The notes under the pieces are model-generated. The model saw nothing but the letters and a program-made list of their open reading frames with translations, was not told the origin of the DNA and made no database searches. A stretch of DNA of 62,664 nucleotides from Devosia equisanguinis (GTDB taxonomy: Bacteria > Pseudomonadota > Alphaproteobacteria > Rhizobiales > Hyphomicrobiaceae), in contig CAMDBL010000003.1 of assembly GCA_945889015.1 (NCBI GenBank), positions 1-62,664 on the forward strand, read 5' to 3'. Made by a program: the position numbers and the translations under genes. Positions 53,175 to 61,117 of the stretch are shown here, in pieces. Numbering within the stretch: position 1 is the stretch's first letter; every line of letters starts with the position of its first letter.

Positions 53175-53879
53175 TCATTTCGACTTGCGTGAATGTCGAG
53201 GCAGCACCTGCCGGCCGGAGGTGAGACCCGGGCGCGCGAGATCGGCGAGATCGTCGACATCGTGCAGCAGGGCGGTCTCGGCGATGCGTGCGCCTTCGAG
53301 ATTGGCTCGGGTGTCGGCCAGTGCGTGCCTAGTCGACCAGCGGACCCGGCCGAACGGGCGCGCGATCTGCGGTCGCCGCTGCAACCCGACCAGCCAGTAG
53401 CCGCCGTCGCCGGCGGGTCCGAGGATCGCATCCCGGCCAGCGAGTTGTCGAAACGCCTTGGCGATCACGGCCGCAGTTATGCCGGGGATGTCCGAGCCGA
53501 CGACGATCACGGGCCCGGGTGGCAGGCGGTCGAAGATGCGTTGCATGCGCGCGCCGAGGTCGCCGCCACCTTGTGCCAGCCGGGGAAGGTGGGCGGGCCA
53601 GCTCCGGGAGTGCACCGCGGTGTCGGGCGTGATCGCCAGCATCGTCGTCCAGCGCGGATCGCGGCCGACCCGGGCGAGCACGCTCGCGATCGTATGACGA
53701 TAGAAGCCGAGCGCGCGTGACAATCCCGCCTGTTGGGTCAGCCGGGTCTTCACCCGTCCCCCGACCGGCTCCTTCACCATGACCACCAGCCGGCAGCGGA
53801 ACGGCGCACGAGGAACCTCGCGCGCCGCCTGGTTCGATGGCCTGTTCGCCGGCTTGCTCGACAACCGGCCCTGCCGCAT
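53175..53879 (-). CDS. TIGR04282-type glycosyltransferase (DUF2064, arsenosugar biosynthesis family)
   Basis: 234 residues. Core features are VMVKEPVGGRVKTRLT near the N-terminus, GDLGARMQRIF, the metal-binding VVGSDIPGI and GPAGDGGYWLVGL. The family is named for arsenosugar biosynthesis loci but is far wider. It normally sits beside a TIGR04283 partner; here that partner is at 55045-55782, with one gene between. The ATG at 53879 lies four bases after the upstream stop codon, supporting one operon. Confidence 0.8.
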   Translation of the reverse strand: MRQGRLSSKPANRPSNQAAREVPRAPFRCRLVVMVKEPVGGRVKTRLTQQAGLSRALGFYRHTIASVLARVGRDPRWTTMLAITPDTAVHSRSWPAHLPRLAQGGGDLGARMQRIFDRLPPGPVIVVGSDIPGITAAVIAKAFRQLAGRDAILGPAGDGGYWLVGLQRRPQIARPFGRVRWSTRHALADTRANLEGARIAETALLHDVDDLADLARPGLTSGRQVLPRHSRKSK

Positions 53880-53883
53880 TGGA

Positions 53884-54855
53884 TCAGGCGATCGGCATGT
53901 AGACGTAGCCGCTGCCATCTTTCTTCAGACGGCCGGCGCCGGGCAAGCCCCAGTGATACCCGGTCACGATCACGCCGTCGGCGACGGCGCGGTCGAACAG
54001 CTTCTTGCGTGAGGCGACCGCCATGTCGGCATCCTGGTCGAAGGCCGCCTGCCAGGTCGGATGGCGGACGAACAGCGCGGGGATGTTGGTGGCGTCGGCC
54101 GAGACAATGAGCTGGTTGCGGCCTGACGTCACCAGATAGGCGGTGTGGCCTGGCGTGTGGCCATGGGCGGGGATCGGACGGATGCCTTTGACGACCTCCT
54201 TCCCACCTTCGAACGGCCGCACGTTCTTCCAGGTGGCAAGCGTCGCCTGCACGCGTTTCGCCAGCCCCTGACGCGCCTCCGGCAGCTTGGCTAGCACCGC
54301 CGGATCGGACCAGTACTTGTGCTCGGCCGCCGGCACGATGATCTCCGCGTTCAGGAACACCTGGGCGTTGGTGCCCTTCTCCATCAGTCCGAAGATGTGG
54401 TCACCGTGATAGTGGGTGACGATGATCGTCTTGATCCTGTCGCGGTCGATTCCGGCGGCCTTGAGGTTGGCCGCGAGTTCGCCCGCCTTTGGCGACGCTT
54501 GGCCGCCGGTGCCGCTGTCGAACATGATGTAGTCGTTGCCACGCTTGACGATCGTCACAGTGAACGTGATCGGCACGAACGCGTCGGTCTGCTTGGCGGC
54601 CGCGAGCGCCTTCTTGGTCTCGTCGATCGAGACGCCTTTGATGAAGTTGGCGTCGTGCGCCTTTTCCCAAATGCCGTCGTAGACAGTGGTGACCTGGAGA
54701 TCGCCGAGCTTGAAGCTCTTCGACTTCTTGAGATCGGTGCCTAGTGCCTTCTGCGCCGCGGCGGTGCCGATGAATTCGATGGGACCGCCAAGTCCCAGGG
54801 CTGCGCCCGCGGTTGCTGCCGATATGACGAGATTGCGGCGTGTGATGCTGCTCAT
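53884..54855 (-). CDS. Tat-exported metallo-beta-lactamase-fold hydrolase
   Basis: 323 residues. A twin-arginine signal (SSITRRNLVISAATAG) precedes an MBL-fold domain with the zinc motif THYHGDH, a later histidine in HGHTPGHTAYL and a final GYHWGLPG. Such proteins hydrolyse lactones, phosphoesters or other substrates in the periplasm; the substrate is unknown. The ATG at 54855 (MSSITRRN) gives a normal Tat signal; a start ten codons earlier is possible. Confidence 0.85.
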   Translation of the reverse strand: MSSITRRNLVISAATAGAALGLGGPIEFIGTAAAQKALGTDLKKSKSFKLGDLQVTTVYDGIWEKAHDANFIKGVSIDETKKALAAAKQTDAFVPITFTVTIVKRGNDYIMFDSGTGGQASPKAGELAANLKAAGIDRDRIKTIIVTHYHGDHIFGLMEKGTNAQVFLNAEIIVPAAEHKYWSDPAVLAKLPEARQGLAKRVQATLATWKNVRPFEGGKEVVKGIRPIPAHGHTPGHTAYLVTSGRNQLIVSADATNIPALFVRHPTWQAAFDQDADMAVASRKKLFDRAVADGVIVTGYHWGLPGAGRLKKDGSGYVYMPIA

Positions 54856-55044
54856 GAGCCTTGTTTCCTTATCCGACGTCGTCATCCGCGAGCGGGCCCG
54901 CGCCGCTTCACGGCGGCTCTAGCCCGAGCTGTGATGATCCCGAGTAGTGACAGCGAGAAGTCGCCCCCGAGCTTCGAGCCCCAGCCTGCGGTGGCGGGAC
55001 GCTAAGACGAAACCGATAGGGCGTGAACGATGCGCAGCGCCGAC

Positions 55045-55782
55045 TCACGCCGATTTGATCTCGCGCGAGCGCGCGGCATCGAGGGGGCGGCGGCGCTCGT
55101 AGAGTCGGGCGATGCGATCCGGCGAGACGCCGAGCATATAGAGCGCGAGACAGGTCTGGTTGCGTGCGATGCGGCCGACATAGCCTTCGCTGCGGTAACG
55201 GCGGGCACTGGTCAGCGCTTGCGAGCGCAACGTCACGAGCCGGCGCCTTCCGATCCGGTTGACGATATCGACGTCCTCCATGATCGGCAGCTCGCGGAAA
55301 CCGCCGACCTCGTCGTAGAGGCGACGGGGTATCAGCAATCCCTGATCGCCGTAGGGCAACGCCAGCATGGTGCTGCGCAACTGCACCGCGCCTTCGAGTA
55401 GCCGCGGGGCGAGGCCGATGTCGTCGAGGCTGAAGCGGAAGCAGGCGGCCCGCGGGCCTGCCGGGCTCTGATCCACGCGGCGCATGAAGTCGGAGGCTTC
55501 GCGTTCCCAGCCGGGTTCCAGAATGGTGTCGCCGTGCAGGAACAAAATCCACGGCATACGCGCGTGACGGGCACCAGCCGCCAGTTGTGCGCCGCGCCCG
55601 GCGGAAACCGGGATGAAGGTCGCGCCCATTTCCTCCACGATCCGCTGCGTTGCGTCACGCGATCCGCCGTCGGCGACGATCACCTCGCGCACCAGTCCCT
55701 CGACGGCGGCTTCCACCAGCGCGCTCAGTGTCGCGGCCAGTCCACGTTCGGCATCGAGCGTCGGGATTACGACGGAGATCAT
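55045..55782 (-). CDS. TIGR04283-type family 2 glycosyltransferase
   Basis: 245 residues with a GT-A fold: VVIPTLDAERGLAATL and VIVADGGSRDAT at the start, then HGDTILEPGWE (DxD-like) and the acceptor-side motif ELPIMEDVDIVNRI. It belongs to the same family pair as the TIGR04282 protein downstream. The gap to the next gene on the strand is 190 bases. Divergent from the radical SAM gene. Confidence 0.85.
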   Translation of the reverse strand: MISVVIPTLDAERGLAATLSALVEAAVEGLVREVIVADGGSRDATQRIVEEMGATFIPVSAGRGAQLAAGARHARMPWILFLHGDTILEPGWEREASDFMRRVDQSPAGPRAACFRFSLDDIGLAPRLLEGAVQLRSTMLALPYGDQGLLIPRRLYDEVGGFRELPIMEDVDIVNRIGRRRLVTLRSQALTSARRYRSEGYVGRIARNQTCLALYMLGVSPDRIARLYERRRPLDAARSREIKSA

Positions 55783-55824
55783 GCTGATAATGCGGACCTT
55801 GTTGAACGATTGATCGATAGCATG

Positions 55825-55838
55825 CGCGCTATAGCGCG
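55825..55838. promoter_or_regulatory. Perfect 14-base palindrome
   Basis: CGCGCTATAGCGCG is a perfect palindrome in the gap between the divergent glycosyltransferase and radical SAM genes, 29 bases before the LexA-like box. It may be an operator. Confidence 0.3.
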
Positions 55839-55866
55839 TCTCGGCTCGTCATGCCGCATGATTTTT

Positions 55867-55881
55867 GTTCTTTATTTGTTC
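55867..55881 (+). promoter_or_regulatory. LexA-type SOS box of the alphaproteobacterial form
   Basis: GTTC-TTTATTT-GTTC at 55867-55881 matches GTTC-N7-GTTC, the direct-repeat LexA site of Hyphomicrobiales. It lies 51 bases before the start of the radical SAM gene, in an AT-rich stretch suited to a promoter. Confidence 0.6.
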
Positions 55882-55931
55882 CTATTTGAGTGCTATGCAA
55901 CACGGCAACGAGGGCCCAGGCGAGGCGCATC

Positions 55932-57035
55932 ATGCTGGACAGCGAAACACATGTCTTGGCGACAGGCACGGTAAGCGAGGACAGGCGACACGGCCGTGGC
56001 GCCCGCTCCAATGCCAGCGGCCGGTTCGAGAGCCACTCCCGTCACGACGTCGACGATGGCTGGGAGGGGTTGGGCGAGCTGGCGCCGTTCAAGACCGAGG
56101 TTCGCAGCGAGCCGGCTCGCTCGATCATCACGCGCAACGACAGCCCGGACATCTCCTTCGACCGCTCGATCAACCCCTATCGCGGTTGCGAGCACGGCTG
56201 CACCTACTGCTACGCCCGGCCTTCGCATACCTATCTTGGTCATTCCGCCGGACTCGACTTCGAGACCAAGCTCTACGCCAAGGACAATGCGGCGGTACTG
56301 CTCGAGCGTGAGCTGGCCGCGCCCGGCTACACTCCAGCCACGATCGCCCTCGGCAGCAACACCGATCCCTACCAGCCGATCGAGCGCGGGCGGCGTATCA
56401 CGCGCGACGTTCTGGAGGTGCTGGCGCGCTGCCGTCATCCAGTCGGAATCGTCACCAAATCGTCGCTGGTGACCCGCGACATCGACATCCTGGTGCCGAT
56501 GGCGCGGCAGGGACTGGTGAAGATCGCCATTTCGGTCACCACGCTCGACCGGCGGCTGGCGCGCAGCATGGAGCCGCGCGCCGTTACACCCGCCAAGCGG
56601 ATCGAGGCGATTCGGCAACTCGCCGAGGCCGGAATTCCGACCGCCGTGATGGTGGCGCCGATCATTCCCTCCCTCAACGACAGCGAGATCGAGGACATTC
56701 TCGGGACAGCCCACGCGGCCGGCGCGCGCGAGGCGGGATACGTCCTGCTGCGGCTGCCGCTGGAGCTGAAGGAGTTGTTTCGGGAATGGCTCGCGACCGA
56801 CCATCCCGACCGGGCGCAGCGCGTCATCAAGTTGATGCGGTCGATGCACGGGGGCAAGGACTACGTATCTGCCTTCGGTGTGCGTCAGCGCGGTACCGGC
56901 CCCTACGCCGACCAGATCGCGCTCCGCTTCCGCCTCGCCTTGAAGCGTTTGGGGCTCAACGAGCGCCGTCAGTCGCTGCGTACTGACTTGTTTCGCCGTC
57001 CCGTCCTGCCAGGCGGACAGCTCACCCTGCTCTAG
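55932..57035 (+). CDS. PA0069-family radical SAM protein (SplB-like)
   Basis: 367 residues. The radical SAM cysteines are in GCEHGCTYCYARPSH (CxxxCxxC). The family resembles spore photoproduct lyase and is found in many non-sporing bacteria, often near repair genes; its reaction is not settled. An arginine/serine-rich N-terminal part (about 15-60) precedes the core. The ATG at 55932 has GAGG seven bases upstream. A LexA-type box before it suggests SOS control. Confidence 0.88.
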   Translation: MLDSETHVLATGTVSEDRRHGRGARSNASGRFESHSRHDVDDGWEGLGELAPFKTEVRSEPARSIITRNDSPDISFDRSINPYRGCEHGCTYCYARPSHTYLGHSAGLDFETKLYAKDNAAVLLERELAAPGYTPATIALGSNTDPYQPIERGRRITRDVLEVLARCRHPVGIVTKSSLVTRDIDILVPMARQGLVKIAISVTTLDRRLARSMEPRAVTPAKRIEAIRQLAEAGIPTAVMVAPIIPSLNDSEIEDILGTAHAAGAREAGYVLLRLPLELKELFREWLATDHPDRAQRVIKLMRSMHGGKDYVSAFGVRQRGTGPYADQIALRFRLALKRLGLNERRQSLRTDLFRRPVLPGGQLTLL

Positions 57036-57320
57036 CGAATGAGACCGAACGCCAGAAAAGTGAGGAGACGTGACACGCGGCGTAGGAAAGTGGCCACTCA
57101 CCGGCGGCATGCATTGGCCTGGTTGATGGAACAAATGGGGAGCAGCGACCGCGGCGGAGGGATCGCCGCCGAGTGCGGGCGGGACGTCTCTTAGACGAAA
57201 GTCAAAGGTGTTTCGCAGCTCCCGGCGATGCACGGGGCGGCACGCCTCTCTATTGTCGGCGCAATCGCGCGGGGCCGATCGGGCTGCCGGTGCGGCAACG
57301 AGATACAAAGAGGGAGCGCC

Positions 57321-58301
57321 ATGAAGAGAGCATTGCAGAGCTTGACCATCGCAGCCGTCGCGCTAGTGGGCGCCGCCGGCTCCAGTCCCGTCTCGGCCCA
57401 GGCATGGCCGGAAAAGCCACCGACCTTCGTCGTCCCGTTCCCCGCCGGTGGCGGAACCGACGCTTTCGGCCGGCCCCTCGCCGCCGAGCTCGGCAAGGCA
57501 CTGGGCAAGAGCATTGTCATCGATAACCGTGGCGGCGCCGGCGGCACGCTGGGAGCCGGGATCGCGGCGCGGGCGGCCAAGGACGGCTATACTTTCTTCC
57601 TTGGCGCGGTTCATCACGCCATCGCGCCCAGCGTGTATCCGAGCCTGACCTACAATCTGCAGAAGGATTTCGATCCCGTAGCGGTGATCGCGGTGGTGCC
57701 CCAGGTCGTGGTCGTCAATCCCCAGCGCGTGAAGCAGGCGACGCTCCAGGAGTTGATCGCCTTCGCCAAGGACAATCCGGGCAAGCTCAATTACGCCTCG
57801 GCCGGCAACGGCACGTCGCATCATCTCGCCGGCGAGCTGTTCAAGATCGTCACTGGAACCAAGATCGACCACATCCCCTACAAGGGCGCGGGCCCGGCGC
57901 TGCAGGATCTGGTCGGTGGTCAGGTCGATCTCATGTTCGACGGTCTCGGCTCGTCTGCCGGCCACATCAAAGGCGGTCGCATCAAGCCGCTCGCCGTCGC
58001 CGCCAAGACCAGGGCACCGAGCCTGCCCAACGTCCCGACGGTCGCTGAAGCCGGGGTGGCCGGCTACGAGGTCGCGACCTGGTACGCCTTGTGGGCGCCG
58101 GCCGGCACGCCCAAGGACATCGTCGCGAAGATGGTCACCGAGGTTGGCAAGGCTCTCGCCACTGACCAGTTGAAGTCTATCTGGGCGCAGCAGGGCGCCG
58201 TCATCGGGGCGGCGACGCCCGACGAGATGGCCAAGTTCGTCGCTTCCGAGATCGAGCGCTGGAGCAAGGTCGCCAAGAGCGCGAACATCAAGATCGACTG
58301 A
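57321..58301 (+). CDS. TctC/Bug-type tripartite tricarboxylate transporter receptor
   Basis: 326 residues with a signal peptide (KRALQSLTIAAVALVGAAG...VSAQA) and the Bug fold (TFVVPFPAGGGTDAFGRPLA; KLNYASAGNGTSHHLAGELF; HIPYKGAGPALQDLVGGQVDLMFD). These periplasmic receptors bind carboxylates. No TctA/TctB membrane subunits are nearby, so it is an orphan receptor, as is common in this family. AGAGGGAG before ATG 57321 is a good ribosome site. Confidence 0.92.
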   Translation: MKRALQSLTIAAVALVGAAGSSPVSAQAWPEKPPTFVVPFPAGGGTDAFGRPLAAELGKALGKSIVIDNRGGAGGTLGAGIAARAAKDGYTFFLGAVHHAIAPSVYPSLTYNLQKDFDPVAVIAVVPQVVVVNPQRVKQATLQELIAFAKDNPGKLNYASAGNGTSHHLAGELFKIVTGTKIDHIPYKGAGPALQDLVGGQVDLMFDGLGSSAGHIKGGRIKPLAVAAKTRAPSLPNVPTVAEAGVAGYEVATWYALWAPAGTPKDIVAKMVTEVGKALATDQLKSIWAQQGAVIGAATPDEMAKFVASEIERWSKVAKSANIKID

Positions 58302-58310
58302 TCGCGGCCT

Positions 58311-59549
58311 TTACCGCGATCCGACGGCCGCGGCTGCATCGACTTCGGTCGGTTGGCCGTGGCCGAGCGCGAGGTCGTAAGCGGCGAGCAGCCGCTGCCG
58401 CTCGCCTTCCCACCGAAGCAGGGTCCGTGCACGCCGCTGACCCTCCTCGCCGAGACGCCGGCGCAGTGCAGCGTCGTCGCACAACGTCTCAATGTGCGTG
58501 GCGAGTTCGTCCGGGTCGTTGTTTCCGGCATACAGTGCTGCGTCGCCAGCGCTGCGCACGGTCTCCGTCAGATCGAAGCCCACGACCGGGATGCCGAGTG
58601 CCATGTACTCGAACACCTTGTTCATGGAGCATTTGTCGTTGAAGGGGTTTTTCGGATCGGGAACGATGCCGATGTCGAAGGTCGAGATCGCGCTCAGGAA
58701 TTTGTCGGTCGGCAGGTAGCCAGTCAGCGTCACGTAGTCCTGCAGCCGCAACTCGGCGATCATGCGCTCCAGACGCGGCACCTCGGTTCCACGACCGACG
58801 AGCACGGACTGCACGTCCTGGCGTCCGCGCCGGTTGACCAGCTCATCCATCGCGCGGATCAGGTTGTCGACGCCATCCTGCGCGCCCATGATGCCGAGAT
58901 AGCCGACGACATGCTTGCGCCCGTTGCGCAACTCGGGCGTCGGCTCGGTTCGCTTGAAGGTCGTCAAATCCGGAATCGAGCGGACGATGAACACGCGCTC
59001 CGGTGTCATGCCACCGCGACCGAGCGCGATCTCACGATAGGACTCGTTCGTCGCGAGCGTAACGTCGGCGGTGCGGAATGTGGCTCGCTCCAGCGCGAGC
59101 AACAATTTGTGCATGCGGCCGCGCCTCCCGAACTTGGCCTCGTACAGCTCGGGGTTGATGTCGTGATGGTCGAATACGAACGGCTTGCCGAACAGCGCCT
59201 TCCAGAAGCCGGCGACGAGGAACATGAGATCCGGCGGATTGCAGGCCTGGATCACGTCGAACCCGACCTTGAAGTGCACGCGCCAGCTGAGCAGGAACTC
59301 CCAGAACAATGCCATCGAGTATTCGACGGCGTAACCGAGGGCGCCATCAGCCTCGATCGGCAGCGGATGCCGGAAGATATGAATGCCTTCGAGTTGCTCG
59401 TAGGCGGCCGTGAACTTACCGCCGCGCGGGCAGATGACAGAGACAGTGTAGCCGGCGTCCCGCAGGGTCACCGCCTCCTGCCAGACCCGCCGATCGAGCG
59501 GCAACGTCAAATTCTCGACGATGATCAATACCCTCGGCTTCTTGGTCAC
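58311..59549 (-). CDS. GT-B family 4-type glycosyltransferase
   Basis: 412 residues from a GTG with GGAG upstream; ATG 59591 is an alternative. The N-terminal domain opens with PRVLIIVENLTLPLDRRVWQEAVTLRDAGYTVSVICPRG, and the C-terminal domain has VGYLGIMGAQDGVDNLI, VLVGRGTEVPRLE and the nucleotide-binding YMALGIPVVGFDLTE. Such enzymes build exopolysaccharide or O-antigen. It is isolated from the other glycan genes in the window and convergent with tctC, nine bases away. Confidence 0.9.
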   Translation of the reverse strand: MTKKPRVLIIVENLTLPLDRRVWQEAVTLRDAGYTVSVICPRGGKFTAAYEQLEGIHIFRHPLPIEADGALGYAVEYSMALFWEFLLSWRVHFKVGFDVIQACNPPDLMFLVAGFWKALFGKPFVFDHHDINPELYEAKFGRRGRMHKLLLALERATFRTADVTLATNESYREIALGRGGMTPERVFIVRSIPDLTTFKRTEPTPELRNGRKHVVGYLGIMGAQDGVDNLIRAMDELVNRRGRQDVQSVLVGRGTEVPRLERMIAELRLQDYVTLTGYLPTDKFLSAISTFDIGIVPDPKNPFNDKCSMNKVFEYMALGIPVVGFDLTETVRSAGDAALYAGNNDPDELATHIETLCDDAALRRRLGEEGQRRARTLLRWEGERQRLLAAYDLALGHGQPTEVDAAAAVGSR

Positions 59550-59788
59550 GCGACGCTCCGACACCCGACTGCAGTGCGATGCAGGGAACATTGCGCCCCT
59601 GCGGCCCTGGCGGAGTCTGTGCGAGGCCGATTAAAGAAGGGCTATATCCGGCGAAAAAAGGTGAAATGCTTGAGTGTATCATTTCGGGACATTGGCTAAT
59701 TTTTTGTCGACGTCTTGCTTGTGGCAATGGTTTCGCCTACCAATGGAAAACAGTCATTTATGTTTTGTTTACGAATGGAGTTGAGTGC
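59550..59788. other. Low-GC intergenic stretch
   Basis: About 240 bases upstream of the glycosyltransferase, with an AT-rich part around 59640-59790, unlike the flanking genes. It should hold the glycosyltransferase promoter on the minus strand and possibly one for the small gene that follows. No known element is seen. Confidence 0.4.
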
Positions 59789-60040
59789 GTGTTTGGCAAT
59801 GGCCGGCGCCAGCCCAGGCATCAAGGGCTCGATCTTCCGACGGTACGCGATACCGTCGGCTATATGCATGACGATGTGGTCCGCACGCCAGGTTGTGAGC
59901 GGCTCGCCATCGCGTTCGGCGCAGTCTTGCGCGAGATCGACGCGTTGGAGCGCCAACGGATCACGGCTTCCGGCAACATCGTTGCCGCACGCTTCGTCCC
60001 CTTTCGCCGCAGACGCGACGAGCCCGATCGTCAGCCTTGA
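59789..60040 (+). CDS. Small protein of unknown function, 83 residues
   Basis: A GTG start with GGAG eight bases upstream opens an 84-codon frame whose second half has strongly GC-ending codons (VRDTVGYMHDDVVRTPGCERLAIAF and a following helical, Arg-rich stretch). I recognise no family. A 125-codon frame on the opposite strand overlaps it; the forward frame has the better codon pattern. The ATG at 59864 is an alternative start. Confidence 0.35.
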   Translation: MFGNGRRQPRHQGLDLPTVRDTVGYMHDDVVRTPGCERLAIAFGAVLREIDALERQRITASGNIVAARFVPFRRRRDEPDRQP

Positions 60041-60091
60041 TCTGGGCCACTCCATCGCCCGTGGAGAGTGCACCTCCGGCCATGCGCCGCC

Positions 60092-61117
60092 TCAGGCGCA
60101 GTCCGAGGTGGACTTGGCGCGCGGATTGCCGACGTCCCTGGCTGGCTTGTCCTCGCGCAGCCCCTTGAAGGCCGCCTGCCGCAAAAGGCCGTCGCCGGTC
60201 CATCCACGGTAGTCCACTTGCGCGACCAGCTCAGGGTTCACCCAGATGACCGATCGCCGCTGATCGGCTCTCAGAGGACTGGCGAATGCGGGGTGCGACT
60301 GTCGCGCTGCGTCGAGCCGCGTGGCGAGGCTCACCGCTCCACGGCGCGTGAAGCCAGTTCCGACGCGGCCGGCATAGACCAGCCTGCCGCGCTCGAAATA
60401 GCCGAGCACGAGGGCGCCTATTACCGACGCATTGGTGCTCGAGGCGAGATAGCCGGCGACGACGAATTCGTCGGTCTGCACGCACTTGACCTTGACCCAG
60501 TCGCCGTGCCGCCCGGAGCGGTAAGGCTTGTCCGTTCGCTTGGAGACGATCCCCTCGAGACCGAGATCGCACGCGCGCACCGCGAGTGCGACACCGCCCG
60601 CGCGGAGATGGTCCGAGTAGCGCACGATCGTGCGGTGCGAGGGGGCAGCGAGTAGGTGTTGCAGCAGTTGTTTACGTTCGATCAATGCGAGCGGCGCGAG
60701 ATTCCGACCGTCGAGATGCAGGAGGTCAAACGCGAACAGTAGACTGCGGTTGCTGCGTCCGGTCTTCAAGTCGGCGACCAGCAGTTCGAATCTCGAACGG
60801 CCGTCTGCATCGAGAACGACGGCCTCCCCGTCTAGCGCGGCCGATGAGCAGGGCAGCCCTGCCATAGCACGTGCGATCGATGTGAAGCGATGGGTCCAGT
60901 CTTCCCCGCGGCGCGTCAGTAGACGGACGGTCCCATCGGCGACTTGCGCCTGAAGGCGGTAGCCGTCGAGCTTGATCTCGTGGATCCACTGTTCGCCTGA
61001 CGGCGGTTTTTCCGCCAACTGTGCGAGGCAGGGCGCGACGAACGGGGGCAGGGCACTGCTGCCGGACGGTGGGCGTGCCTCGGACTTTACCCGATGTCGC
61101 GGACTGGTCTGTCTCAT
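60092..61117 (-). CDS. ATP-dependent DNA ligase of the LigD LIG type
   Basis: 341 residues making only the ligase domain. Motif I carries the AMP-accepting lysine in EIKLDGYRLQ; the other motifs are AALDGEAVVLD, LFAFDLLHLDG, LEGIVSKR and GDWVKVKC. The C-terminal OB domain follows (WVNPELVAQVDYRGWTGDGLLRQAAFKGLRED). It should seal nicks in non-homologous end joining with Ku, not seen here. In most LigD proteins this domain is fused with PE and POL; here it is a separate gene overlapping the PE-POL gene by four bases (ATGA). Confidence 0.88.
   Translation of the reverse strand: MRQTSPRHRVKSEARPPSGSSALPPFVAPCLAQLAEKPPSGEQWIHEIKLDGYRLQAQVADGTVRLLTRRGEDWTHRFTSIARAMAGLPCSSAALDGEAVVLDADGRSRFELLVADLKTGRSNRSLLFAFDLLHLDGRNLAPLALIERKQLLQHLLAAPSHRTIVRYSDHLRAGGVALAVRACDLGLEGIVSKRTDKPYRSGRHGDWVKVKCVQTDEFVVAGYLASSTNASVIGALVLGYFERGRLVYAGRVGTGFTRRGAVSLATRLDAARQSHPAFASPLRADQRRSVIWVNPELVAQVDYRGWTGDGLLRQAAFKGLREDKPARDVGNPRAKSTSDCA

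Noticed and set aside
53175-55782. A true arsenosugar biosynthesis locus
   Set aside because: Only the two broadly spread glycosyltransferase families are present; no arsenic methyltransferase or radical SAM arsenosugar enzyme is seen.
57060-57185. Short forward frames with a ribosome-like site after the radical SAM gene
   Set aside because: They are 18 to about 40 codons, without recognisable features; I could not support any as a gene.
55893-57308. 471-codon minus-strand frame over the radical SAM gene
   Set aside because: Antisense shadow; the CxxxCxxC protein is on the plus strand.
59696-60073. 125-codon minus-strand frame near the small gene
   Set aside because: Less biased codon use than the forward frame and no recognised family, so the forward frame is preferred, though neither is certain.
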